DNA from: Nitrospirota bacterium
GTDB lineage: Bacteria > Nitrospirota > Nitrospiria > Nitrospirales > UBA8639
Direction: 5' to 3'
NCBI GenBank assembly: GCA_020355985.1
Contig: CP070628.1
Location: 875,854 to 889,335 of the forward strand
DNA: 13,482 bases
Positions 6,844 to 13,482 of the stretch are shown here, piece after piece. Within the stretch, counting starts at the first letter, position 1; every line of letters begins with the position of its first letter. A model generated the notes under the pieces. It had not been told where the DNA came from. It was given only the letters and a program-made list of their open reading frames with translations, and searched no databases. The translations under genes were made by a program, and so were the position numbers.

Positions 6844-6866
6844 TCAATATCTTCATAAAGTATTGA
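6844..6866 (+). repeat. Small imperfect inverted repeat between cerR and acp
   Basis: TCAATA and its complement TATTGA flank an 11-base centre that can add two more A-T pairs, giving a weak AT-rich hairpin directly after the reductase stop codon. A pyrimidine-rich stretch without a clean T-run follows. It could mark an RNA processing point that sets acp-spt levels, or be chance. Confidence 0.25.
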
Positions 6867-6900
6867 GGACATTCTCTTTTCTCCAAACAAAAATAATGAG

Positions 6901-7146
6901 ATGGCAACAAACCCTGAAATATTTTCCCAACTCCTCGAAATTCTCAAACCCTTCGCCAAAGAAGGGCTAGAATTGCGAGGAGAAACAAAACTTGTTGGGG
7001 AACTAGGCTTAGATTCACTTCAAGTCATGCAAGTGCTCTTAAAAATTGAAGACCATTTTGACATTTCCATCCCCCTCAATAACCTTCCAACGATTCAAAC
7101 GGTTCAAGAACTTGTCCTTGAAATTGAAACATTAGTGAAAGCCTAA
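6901..7146 (+). CDS. acp: Acyl carrier protein dedicated to sphingolipid synthesis
   Basis: An 81-residue acidic four-helix carrier protein. GLDSLQVMQVLLKIED (36-51) holds Ser39, the site of the 4'-phosphopantetheine arm, in the normal D-S-L context, with an acidic helix II (E50, D51) for partner docking. It would receive the acyl chain from the upstream fatty-acyl-AMP ligase and present it to serine palmitoyltransferase. The stop is only 2 bases before the spt ATG, so the two are translated together. It diverges enough from housekeeping AcpP (LKPFAKEGLELRGETKLV rather than the usual VxEQLG start) to be a specialised copy. A phosphopantetheinyl transferase must come from elsewhere. Confidence 0.9.
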   Translation: MATNPEIFSQLLEILKPFAKEGLELRGETKLVGELGLDSLQVMQVLLKIEDHFDISIPLNNLPTIQTVQELVLEIETLVKA

Positions 7147-7148
7147 AT

Positions 7149-8366
7149 ATGTCCCTGTTTAAAAAATTCCATCGCATTCAGGAAGCTCGTCAAGATTTAT
7201 TGAAAACCGGCGTAAATCCATTTCATATCACCGTCGAAAAAGTCATCTCTGCAACAGAAGCCATAATTAATGACCGGCACACCATACTGGTCGGCACCAA
7301 TAATTATTTAGGGTTAACGTTTCACCCCGATTGTGTTGAGGCTGGACAGAAGGCCCTTGCACAGGAGGGAACAGGTACGACTGGATCGCGTATGGCTAAT
7401 GGTTCTTTTTTAAGTCATTTTGAATTAGAACAAGCTATTGCTGACTTCTATGGGTTACCACAAGCCATTGTATTTTCTACGGGATATCAAGCGAACCTAG
7501 GGATTCTTTCCGCTCTGGCTGGACCTGGGGATGTCATTCTACTAGATGGCGATTCTCATGCCAGTATTTATGATGGGTGTCGGTTGGGTGGAGCTGAAAT
7601 CATCCGATTTAAGCACAATGACGTGGCGGACTTAGAAAAACGTCTCCAGCGACTAGGTGAACTAAGCCAAAAGACGCTTATCGTCGTAGAAGGCATCTAT
7701 AGCATGCTCGGAGATCGAGCGCCCCTATCTGAAATCGTCGCCATTAAAAAGCAGTTTGGGGCGACATTAGTAGTCGACGAAGCTCACTCATTAGGAGTCT
7801 TGGGACAACACAGTCGTGGATTGGCTGAAGAAGTGGGTGTTGAAGATGAGGTCGATTGCATTGTTGGGACATTCAGCAAAAGCCTTGGATCCACAGGAGG
7901 ATTTGGAGTCAGCCATCATCCCGAATTTGAATTGATTCGGTATACCAGCCGTCCCTATATTTTTACAGCCTCCTCTTGCCCTTCGGTCGTGGCAACAACC
8001 AAAGCCGCTATCCAGATTATCCAAAGTCAACCCCAACTTCGGGAGAAACTTTGGGAAAATGCCCACCAACTATATGATGGGTTACAAAAATCCGGGTATC
8101 TCTTAGGAGCAGAAGTTGGGCCCGTGATTGCCGCGATGATTCCCACCAAGGAAATAGCATTGAGCATGTGGCAAGGCTTACTGGAACAGGGGATTTATGT
8201 AAATCTCATGATTCCTCCGGCCACACCAAACGGAGAAAGCCTGTTACGGTGTAGCGTCAGTGCGGCTCATACACCGAAACAAATTGATACGATTATTCAA
8301 TGCTTTTCGGCCTTACATTCCTCCTTAGAAGAACATTCAGAATCTCTTGAACCCCAGATAATATAG
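7149..8366 (+). CDS. spt: Serine palmitoyltransferase (PLP alpha-oxoamine synthase)
   Basis: A 405-residue, apparently soluble, type I PLP enzyme, like the homodimeric bacterial SPTs and without the N-terminal membrane helix of eukaryotic LCB1/LCB2. Landmarks: GTNNYLGLTFHPD (49-61), GTGTTGSRMANGS (74-86), His137 in GDSHASIYDG (ring-stacking on PLP), VVDEAHS (208-214) with Asp210 binding the pyridine N and His213, and GTFSKSLGSTGG (240-251) with Lys244 as Schiff-base lysine. It condenses L-serine with a long-chain acyl thioester to 3-ketosphinganine and CO2, the first committed step. The immediately upstream acp, 2 bases away, points to acyl-ACP as donor. Related BioF, Kbl and HemA are possible on family grounds. 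The TNNYLGLT and GTTGSRMANGS segments resemble Caulobacter and Sphingomonas SPT, and the neighbouring genes agree. Confidence 0.88.
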   Translation: MSLFKKFHRIQEARQDLLKTGVNPFHITVEKVISATEAIINDRHTILVGTNNYLGLTFHPDCVEAGQKALAQEGTGTTGSRMANGSFLSHFELEQAIADFYGLPQAIVFSTGYQANLGILSALAGPGDVILLDGDSHASIYDGCRLGGAEIIRFKHNDVADLEKRLQRLGELSQKTLIVVEGIYSMLGDRAPLSEIVAIKKQFGATLVVDEAHSLGVLGQHSRGLAEEVGVEDEVDCIVGTFSKSLGSTGGFGVSHHPEFELIRYTSRPYIFTASSCPSVVATTKAAIQIIQSQPQLREKLWENAHQLYDGLQKSGYLLGAEVGPVIAAMIPTKEIALSMWQGLLEQGIYVNLMIPPATPNGESLLRCSVSAAHTPKQIDTIIQCFSALHSSLEEHSESLEPQII

Positions 8367-8443
8367 CCGTTGAATAGAACGTATTACCTTGGTTTGATCT
8401 ACCCTCTAACGTTAAAGCGTCTTCTTCAAGGAAGAGTCTTTTC

Positions 8444-10885
8444 ATGAAGACCACCCATTCCCGCCCTCCAGGATTTCGAATCAGCCCAGAAAAAATTGTT
8501 TTGGGACCAAAACACAACTGCTCGGCTTCTCACAAAACTCCTGTTCAAATTTATGTGGGCACAGAAACCGCGCAAGCTCGGGCGGAACGAATTTTAGTCT
8601 GGTCCATTGATTTAGTTCGGGATCCTTCTCGAACCTATGAAATCTATCTCATGAAAGAATTAACCGGGTTTGATCGCCGCCGATGGTTAACAGGCTTTAC
8701 GAATTACCGATTTGCCATTCCTGAATTTGCCGGTGGTTCTGGACGGGCTATTTATAATGATGTGGATCAAATTTACTTGACCGATCCTGGGGAGTTATTT
8801 GATCTCGACTTGCGCGAACATGGGTTTTTAACCATTGCCGAAAATGACTCATCGGTCATGATTATGGATTGCAAAAAAATGGCCGCGGTTTGGCCCCTAA
8901 AAGAGGCCCAACAGGAGAAAAAAAATGCTCTTCTTCAAAAAGCCTTGGCCATTAACAACCTTTGGGGGAAATTGGAACCTGATTGGAACGCGCGCGATGA
9001 AGAATATGTCACAGGAAAATCCAAGGTGCTTCATTACACTGCGCTTCACACCCAACCCTGGCACCCATTTCCCCATGAATTTGTCTACCAAGAAAGTCCT
9101 GTTGGCAAAGTCTGGGAAGAATTAGAACATCGTGCCAATAGCGCTGGGTTCCAAATGTTTAGTCGAACCCAACCAAGTTCTCAGTTTGCTCAACTGGTGC
9201 AAATGGTTTCAGGGGAAAAAGTAACATTGGATTCTCCTTCTACCCTTTCCCGAGTAGAGCCGGATACCTTAGACCTGCATCAATTCATTTCTTCTATGGA
9301 CAATCCTAGTCTGCTGCATTATCAAATTGAGCCAACACAAGATCTTTCGGCTCAAACCAATACATTATTTTCCCCAATGGCCTCATTACAAATCAGGCCT
9401 TTCCATTGGTGTACATTGGAATCTTCACGACCCAATAAACCGTGCGATATCGTTTACGCTTCTGATGGGCTCGCACTCCTTCCCGATGAGGATGTCCCCT
9501 GGCTACTCGAAGAAATATTCTCTCTCGCCTCTCAACTGGTGTATGTCACTATCCACGATGAGGAATTGTTACCTGAAATTCCTTCGTATCTTGAAAGTCA
9601 CACACGGGATTTTCAGTGGTGGGCCAGTCAATTTCAATCCATAAGCACCCGTTATCCCACTATCCATTGGACACTTGTCTTCCATACAACAAACCGTCAA
9701 GGCAAACCATCCACCATTGTTCGCCATGGTGGCCGATGGCTTACCTCTCCACCTCGAATTTGGATTTTGTCCGATGGCAAAATGGGGCACTCCACCCAAT
9801 CCGAAGGCCTAGCCAAATCTCTGGGTTGGCCTTATGAAATAAAACAACTCCATTTTCATACATGGAACAACACACAAAAATTACTGTGGAGCATCCTCCC
9901 TCCACATATCCTAGGGCTCAAAAAAACCCAGTCCTCCCCTCTTGAGCCTCCTTGGCCAGATGTCGTGATTTCAACAGGCTGGCGCCCAGCCCCCATCGCC
10001 AGATGGATTCGTGAGCAAAATGGAGGAAAGACACGAATCATTCAATTAGGTCGAAAAGGGGGCGGCTCTGCTGATTTATTTGATGTCGTCGTTACACCCG
10101 CTTACTACGGCTTTGCTCCTCACCCTCATCGAATCGAGACCCTTGCGCCTTTGAACGAAGTGACACAAGAGAATCTGGACAAGGTAAGCCAACGATGGCC
10201 CAATCTTTTCGAAAATGCCCCGCATCCTCGAATCGTCTTGGTTGTTGGAGGTTCAACATCCCGTTTCACCTTCACGCCAGAGATGGCCTACGCCATAGGG
10301 CACCAATTAAAAGACTTAGCCAATTCTTGTGGGGGAAAAATATTTGCCGTGACCTCTCCGAGAACCGGTAACAAGGTGAGTCAGGACTTGAAGTCTGCAT
10401 TAGGGCCAGATCAACATTTTCATCAATGGCAACCTCACCAATCTGACAATCCCTATCTAGCCTATCTGGCTGGGGCTGACGTCATCATTGTCACAGGAGA
10501 AAGTGAATCGATGTTGGCGGAAGCAGCATCATTGGGCAAACCTGTGTATATTATTCCACTTTCTGAGAACCCTCCCACCTTGAAAACTCGACTCAGTGAA
10601 GCCATCGTGCAACGGGCTCAGTCCCGGCCCTTAAATAAACGTGGAACTGTTCGACCACAACAAGGCCTAGAACGCTTTTGTGCTCAGCTCATTCGGTCCG
10701 GCTTGATTCAACCTCGACGAAACCTCTCTTTGCTCCACGATTCTCTCATCAAACAAGGTATCGCGCGTCCCTTTGGGGAACCTATTGAAAATGGGAAACG
10801 TCCGCAATTACGAGAAACCGAAAAGGTTGCAAGAAAAATCAAAGAAATTCTGGGAATTTTTGACCATGAAAACGTCGCGTCATAA
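8444..10885 (+). CDS. Fusion protein: DxD glycosyltransferase-like domain, middle domain, ELM1 (DUF1022) domain
   Basis: An 813-residue protein of at least three parts. Residues 34-245 look like a GT8-type glycosyltransferase: QIYVGTETAQARAERILVWS, then FTNYRFAIPEFAGGSGRAIYNDVDQIYL, where D106-V-D108 is the metal/sugar-nucleotide motif. Residues about 315-435 resemble a shortened methyltransferase-like domain (CDIVYASDGLALLPDEDVPWLL at 334-355) without an obvious SAM glycine loop. Residues 437-800 match the ELM1 family: IWILSDGKMGHSTQSEGLA (439-457), PDVVISTGWRPAPIARW (505-521), LVVGGSTSRF (599-608) and TGESESMLAEAASLGKPVY (684-702). ELM1 has a GT-B-like fold and an uncertain bacterial role, so two glycosyltransferase-like folds may sit in one chain. 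No signal peptide or membrane segment is seen. A good ribosome site AAGGAAGAG (8428-8436) precedes the ATG. It follows spt by 77 bases, suggesting that it decorates ceramide or a surface lipid; the acceptor is unknown. Confidence 0.7.
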   Translation: MKTTHSRPPGFRISPEKIVLGPKHNCSASHKTPVQIYVGTETAQARAERILVWSIDLVRDPSRTYEIYLMKELTGFDRRRWLTGFTNYRFAIPEFAGGSGRAIYNDVDQIYLTDPGELFDLDLREHGFLTIAENDSSVMIMDCKKMAAVWPLKEAQQEKKNALLQKALAINNLWGKLEPDWNARDEEYVTGKSKVLHYTALHTQPWHPFPHEFVYQESPVGKVWEELEHRANSAGFQMFSRTQPSSQFAQLVQMVSGEKVTLDSPSTLSRVEPDTLDLHQFISSMDNPSLLHYQIEPTQDLSAQTNTLFSPMASLQIRPFHWCTLESSRPNKPCDIVYASDGLALLPDEDVPWLLEEIFSLASQLVYVTIHDEELLPEIPSYLESHTRDFQWWASQFQSISTRYPTIHWTLVFHTTNRQGKPSTIVRHGGRWLTSPPRIWILSDGKMGHSTQSEGLAKSLGWPYEIKQLHFHTWNNTQKLLWSILPPHILGLKKTQSSPLEPPWPDVVISTGWRPAPIARWIREQNGGKTRIIQLGRKGGGSADLFDVVVTPAYYGFAPHPHRIETLAPLNEVTQENLDKVSQRWPNLFENAPHPRIVLVVGGSTSRFTFTPEMAYAIGHQLKDLANSCGGKIFAVTSPRTGNKVSQDLKSALGPDQHFHQWQPHQSDNPYLAYLAGADVIIVTGESESMLAEAASLGKPVYIIPLSENPPTLKTRLSEAIVQRAQSRPLNKRGTVRPQQGLERFCAQLIRSGLIQPRRNLSLLHDSLIKQGIARPFGEPIENGKRPQLRETEKVARKIKEILGIFDHENVAS

Positions 10886-10896
10886 AGTCTCCCAAA

Positions 10897-12330
10897 GTGA
10901 AAAATTCTGATTCACTTCAGTCAAGTAGTCCCTTACGAATGTCAAAACCACGACGACGCCTAACTATTCCTGTTGAAGTGTTTAATAGAGAATTTGATGC
11001 AAAGATTTTACTTTCCTGTTTCGCTGCTGAACGTGGGTTTTCCGTCATCATTGGGGAGAAACATGAAATTAAGCTCAACTTGGCTTCTTTCCCCAGATCA
11101 ATTTTCATTCCCACCAACCTTCACAATCGTTACCAAGTAACCACAACCCTTCTGAATGACTTGGGACATACCCTCGTCGGATCAGACGAGGAGGCAATTG
11201 TTTATTGCTCGCCAGAGGTCTATGTAAAAGAAAAATTAGGGACCGAAGTATTCACACAACCAAAATTGTTTTTTGCTTGGGGCCCAGAAAATTCTAGAAT
11301 CTGGAAAATGCAACATAATTATAACCAAATGCCCATACATATCACTGGGAATCCCCGCACTGATTTATTGCGTCCGGAGTTACGCCCCTATTGGTTGGAT
11401 GAAGTTGAGGCCATACGCAAAAAATTCGGAAGAATGATTCTGATAAACACCAACTTCGGCAAACTCAATCACTTCCGTCCTAACAAGGGAGAAGAGAGAA
11501 AAGCCCTCGATACAGTAGCCCTTTCACCTTCGACAGTGGATGAATCCGAATTGGGAATGGCGAAGCACCGCCTTTCGCTTTTTCAATTCTTTCAAGAAAT
11601 GGTCAGGAAAATAGCCGAAGCATTTCCCAACCATACCGTTCTCATTCGTCCGCATCCGTCTGAAAGTCATGAGAGTTGGATACAGGCCGCAAATGGCTGC
11701 TCAAATGTTCAAGTCCATATTGAAGGCCATGTTATTCCCTGGCTATTGGCAGCGGACAGTATAATCCACAACAGTTGCACTACAGGATTAGAAAGCTATT
11801 TACTGGGACGACCAGTTTTTTCCTATCAACCAATCACCTCGGAACGATTTGACAAAAAACTACCCAATACCTTAAGCCACAAGGCGTCCTCATGTGAAGA
11901 ATTGATCAAACTCATTGAGACGGCCCTGACATCTGCCCCAATCAAGGAGAAATCAGGGACGCCAGAAAAGAACCAGTTAATTGAAAGTTATATTGAGGCC
12001 CTTCAGGGGCCCTTCGCCTGCGAAAGAATCGTTAGCATATTGGAGAAATTTGACGACACCTGTGTGCAATTATCTCCAAATTGGAAAACAGCTACAGTGG
12101 CAAAAACCCATGCTCTTAGCCGAAAAATACGGCGAAAATTTAATGCACAATTTCGTCTTGGCGATCGGAACAGGGCACAACGCTATGAATATCTCAAGCA
12201 CATTTTCCCAGAAATAGATCTTTCTCAAATCGAGAAACGGATTACCAACTTCCAAAAAGTTTTGGGCCGATTTAACAATATAGGGGTCAAAGCCCTGAAC
12301 AAGAGTATATTTGAGATTTCTTCCAACTAA
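10897..12330 (+). CDS. Surface carbohydrate biosynthesis protein, GT-B-like (CDP-glycerol glycerophosphotransferase-type fold)
   Basis: A protein of up to 477 residues resembling the surface carbohydrate biosynthesis family, related in fold to CDP-glycerol/ribitol transferases. Near the N-terminus are the family-like LTIPVEVFNREFDAKILLSC (22-41) and the segment around GEKHEI (53-58). ITGNPRTDLLRP (149-160), VLIRPHPSES (248-257) and IIHNSCTTGLESYLLGRPV (289-307) are the donor-binding blocks of the C-terminal half. Residues 390-477 form a basic extension (KIRRKFNAQFR, 413-423) that could bind membrane. The start is uncertain: GTG at 10897 lies 11 bases after the fusion gene, and in-frame ATG 10939 (residue 15) gives MSKPRRRLT; neither has a clear ribosome site. 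It probably transfers a sugar or phosphoalcohol to a surface polymer or lipid head group. Cytosolic, no signal peptide. Its substrate is not visible. Confidence 0.65.
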   Translation: MKNSDSLQSSSPLRMSKPRRRLTIPVEVFNREFDAKILLSCFAAERGFSVIIGEKHEIKLNLASFPRSIFIPTNLHNRYQVTTTLLNDLGHTLVGSDEEAIVYCSPEVYVKEKLGTEVFTQPKLFFAWGPENSRIWKMQHNYNQMPIHITGNPRTDLLRPELRPYWLDEVEAIRKKFGRMILINTNFGKLNHFRPNKGEERKALDTVALSPSTVDESELGMAKHRLSLFQFFQEMVRKIAEAFPNHTVLIRPHPSESHESWIQAANGCSNVQVHIEGHVIPWLLAADSIIHNSCTTGLESYLLGRPVFSYQPITSERFDKKLPNTLSHKASSCEELIKLIETALTSAPIKEKSGTPEKNQLIESYIEALQGPFACERIVSILEKFDDTCVQLSPNWKTATVAKTHALSRKIRRKFNAQFRLGDRNRAQRYEYLKHIFPEIDLSQIEKRITNFQKVLGRFNNIGVKALNKSIFEISSN

Positions 12331-12340
12331 TCTTTCAGAA

Positions 12341-12369
12341 TTGATAATCTGGCATTAAAGCCTTTTTAT
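12341..12369 (+). promoter_or_regulatory. Weak sigma-70 promoter candidate before the oxidoreductase
   Basis: TTGATA (12341-12346, 5 of 6 to -35), 17 bases, then TTTTAT (12364-12369, 4 of 6 to -10) lies in the 94-base gap after the GT-B-like gene. GGC-ATTAAA-GCC with a following T-run (12351-12367) overlaps it and could be a very short terminator stem. Either reading is weak. Confidence 0.2.
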
Positions 12370-12413
12370 TCATATCCTATTTCAATTTGAACGCGGGACC
12401 CAGAGAAAGTTTT

Positions 12414-12420
12414 GAGGAGG
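12414..12420 (+). promoter_or_regulatory. Strong Shine-Dalgarno sequence GAGGAGG
   Basis: GAGGAGG sits 4 bases before the ATG at 12425 and fixes that start. It is the best ribosome site in the window; most genes of the ceramide run have only weak ones. This suggests that the oxidoreductase is translated more strongly. Confidence 0.75.
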
Positions 12421-12424
12421 TTTT

Positions 12425-13482
12425 ATGTATAATGTGAAAATTTTTGGCGCGGGATCCATTGGTAATCACCTTGCCCATGCTTCCCGTTCCCTAGGATGGA
12501 ACGTCACCTTATGCGATCTTGACCCAGCGGCATTAGATCGAACCAAATCGATGATTTACCCCACCCGCTATGGAAAGTGGGATCATGCCATCAAGCTGTG
12601 CTTAGTAGATGAAGCACCCAAAGGAGATTTTGATCTCATTGTCATTGGGACTCCACCAGACTCACACCTGTCTCTAGCGCTGGATGCCCTCAAGGAACAT
12701 CCCAAAGCTCTTCTGATTGAAAAACCACTCTGCCCCCCAACGTTAGATGGAGCCGAGATCTTAAACACGCAAGTGGCCAAATCAAACACCTTAACATTTG
12801 TCGGATATGATCATGTGGTAGGAAAAGCTGCCCAGGAAACCTCACTCGCAAGCCAACAGTTACAATCCGTTGAAACGATCGATGTAGAATTCCGTGAACA
12901 CTGGGGCGGGATTTTTGCCGCCCATCCCTGGCTTCAAGGCCCTCAGGACAGCTATTTGGGCTTTTGGAACCGAGGCGGGGGAGCAAGTGGAGAGCATTCT
13001 CATGCGATTAACCTTTGGCAATTTTTAGCCAGTCAGCTAGGGAAAGGCCGAATTATTGAGGTCTCGGCAACCCTGGATTACATCCAAACAGAGGATGTGT
13101 ATTACGACAAACTCTGTCTCCTCCACTTTAAGACCGAAACGGGGCTTATTGGCCGGGTCGTTCAGGATGTCATCACCTCTCCCGCAAGAAAATGGGCACG
13201 CATACAAGGGAATAACGGTTATGTTGAATTGACAATCGGCCACGAACCCGGAGTTGATCGAGTCAATTGGAAAATCAATCAAGAGGATAGTCAAGCACGC
13301 ACTATTAAAAAAACTCGTCCGGATGATTTCATTTGGGAATTGCAGCATATTGACTCTATCTTAAAAGGTAAGGAAAATACATCAGCAATTTCCCTTGAGC
13401 GGGGCCTCGAAACCATGATGGTCGTTTCCGCTGCCCATCTTTCAGAAGCAAAAAAACGCACGGTTCATATTAATTATGAAAA
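12425..13482 (+). CDS. Gfo/Idh/MocA family NAD(P)-dependent oxidoreductase (partial, cut by right edge)
   Basis: The frame is open from ATG 12425 to the window end, 352 complete codons. GAGSIGNH (8-15) is the Rossmann glycine loop, with CDLDPAA (30-36) at the end of strand 2, VIGTPPDSHLSLALDALKE (73-91) is the classic G-TP-xxH segment, and ALLIEKPL (95-102) carries the EKP motif whose Lys100 takes part in catalysis. GGGASGEHSHAINLW (184-198) corresponds to the second-domain GG...H motif, with His193 the likely catalytic His. Family members oxidise or reduce hydroxyls of sugars and sugar nucleotides. Following the GT-B-like surface carbohydrate gene, it may prepare an unusual sugar for surface glycan or lipid head group. 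A 94-base gap and its strong ribosome site suggest partly separate expression. At this length it probably lacks only a few C-terminal residues. Confidence 0.85.
   Translation, partial: MYNVKIFGAGSIGNHLAHASRSLGWNVTLCDLDPAALDRTKSMIYPTRYGKWDHAIKLCLVDEAPKGDFDLIVIGTPPDSHLSLALDALKEHPKALLIEKPLCPPTLDGAEILNTQVAKSNTLTFVGYDHVVGKAAQETSLASQQLQSVETIDVEFREHWGGIFAAHPWLQGPQDSYLGFWNRGGGASGEHSHAINLWQFLASQLGKGRIIEVSATLDYIQTEDVYYDKLCLLHFKTETGLIGRVVQDVITSPARKWARIQGNNGYVELTIGHEPGVDRVNWKINQEDSQARTIKKTRPDDFIWELQHIDSILKGKENTSAISLERGLETMMVVSAAHLSEAKKRTVHINYE

Noticed and set aside
7149..8366. Annotation as BioF, Kbl or HemA
   Set aside because: Same PLP family, but acp 2 bases upstream, the ligase and reductase genes and the SPT-like TNNYLGLT and GTTGSRMANGS blocks fit serine palmitoyltransferase; no biotin, threonine or haem genes are nearby.
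12351..12367. Rho-independent terminator after the GT-B-like gene
   Set aside because: GGC-ATTAAA-GCC followed by TTTTT has a stem of only 3 base pairs, too short to trust.
1..13482. CRISPR array, tRNA/rRNA genes, insertion sequences, attachment sites
   Set aside because: No regularly spaced repeats, no cloverleaf or rRNA sequence, no transposase or integrase motifs and no long terminal inverted repeats were seen by eye on either strand.

Overview
The window carries a sphingolipid (ceramide) biosynthesis locus of a Gram-negative bacterium. Base composition is moderate, by eye a little under half G+C in genes, with AT-rich spacers. The proteins resemble the ceramide set worked out in Caulobacter crescentus (spt, acps, acp, cerR, bcerS), but gene order and neighbours differ. 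The organism cannot be fixed from the sequence. A Nitrospirota-like or deltaproteobacterial-like host is only a guess.

Layout. The left edge holds the last codons of a + strand nucleotidyltransferase (1-95). It runs tail to tail with a minus-strand group: fatty acid hydroxylase/sterol desaturase (2995->2261), a GNAT-type ceramide synthase candidate (2158->1034) and a second, MobA-like nucleotidyltransferase (1037->192), the last two overlapping by 4 bases. A 432-base divergent spacer follows, then a small HIT-family protein (3428-3868), a 239-base AT-rich control region, and a long same-direction + strand run: fatty-acyl-AMP ligase (4108-5871), NAD(P)-dependent ceramide reductase (5914-6843), acyl carrier protein (6901-7146), serine palmitoyltransferase (7149-8366), an 813-residue fusion of a DxD glycosyltransferase-like domain to an ELM1 domain (8444-10885), a surface-carbohydrate GT-B-like protein (10897-12330) and an oxidoreductase of the Gfo/Idh/MocA family cut by the right edge (12425-13482).

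How the genes fit together (inference from known families). The ligase activates a fatty acid as acyl-AMP and loads it on the dedicated ACP. Serine palmitoyltransferase condenses acyl-ACP with L-serine to 3-ketosphinganine. The GNAT protein N-acylates this, and the reductase reduces the 3-keto group to give dihydroceramide. The hydroxylase would add a hydroxyl to either chain. The nucleotidyltransferases, the glycosyltransferase/ELM1 fusion, the GT-B-like protein and the oxidoreductase are plausible head-group or surface-glycan enzymes.

Regulation. The spacer before the ligase is the most striking non-coding stretch. It holds an exact sigma-54 pattern (GG-N10-GC within TTGGCAC...TTGCT, 4026-4042) that also reads as a sigma-70 promoter, a perfect 9-3-9 dyad about 130 bases upstream at the usual distance of an enhancer-binding-protein site, and a perfect palindrome over the predicted start of transcription. 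This suggests that ceramide synthesis here is switched by a dedicated regulator.
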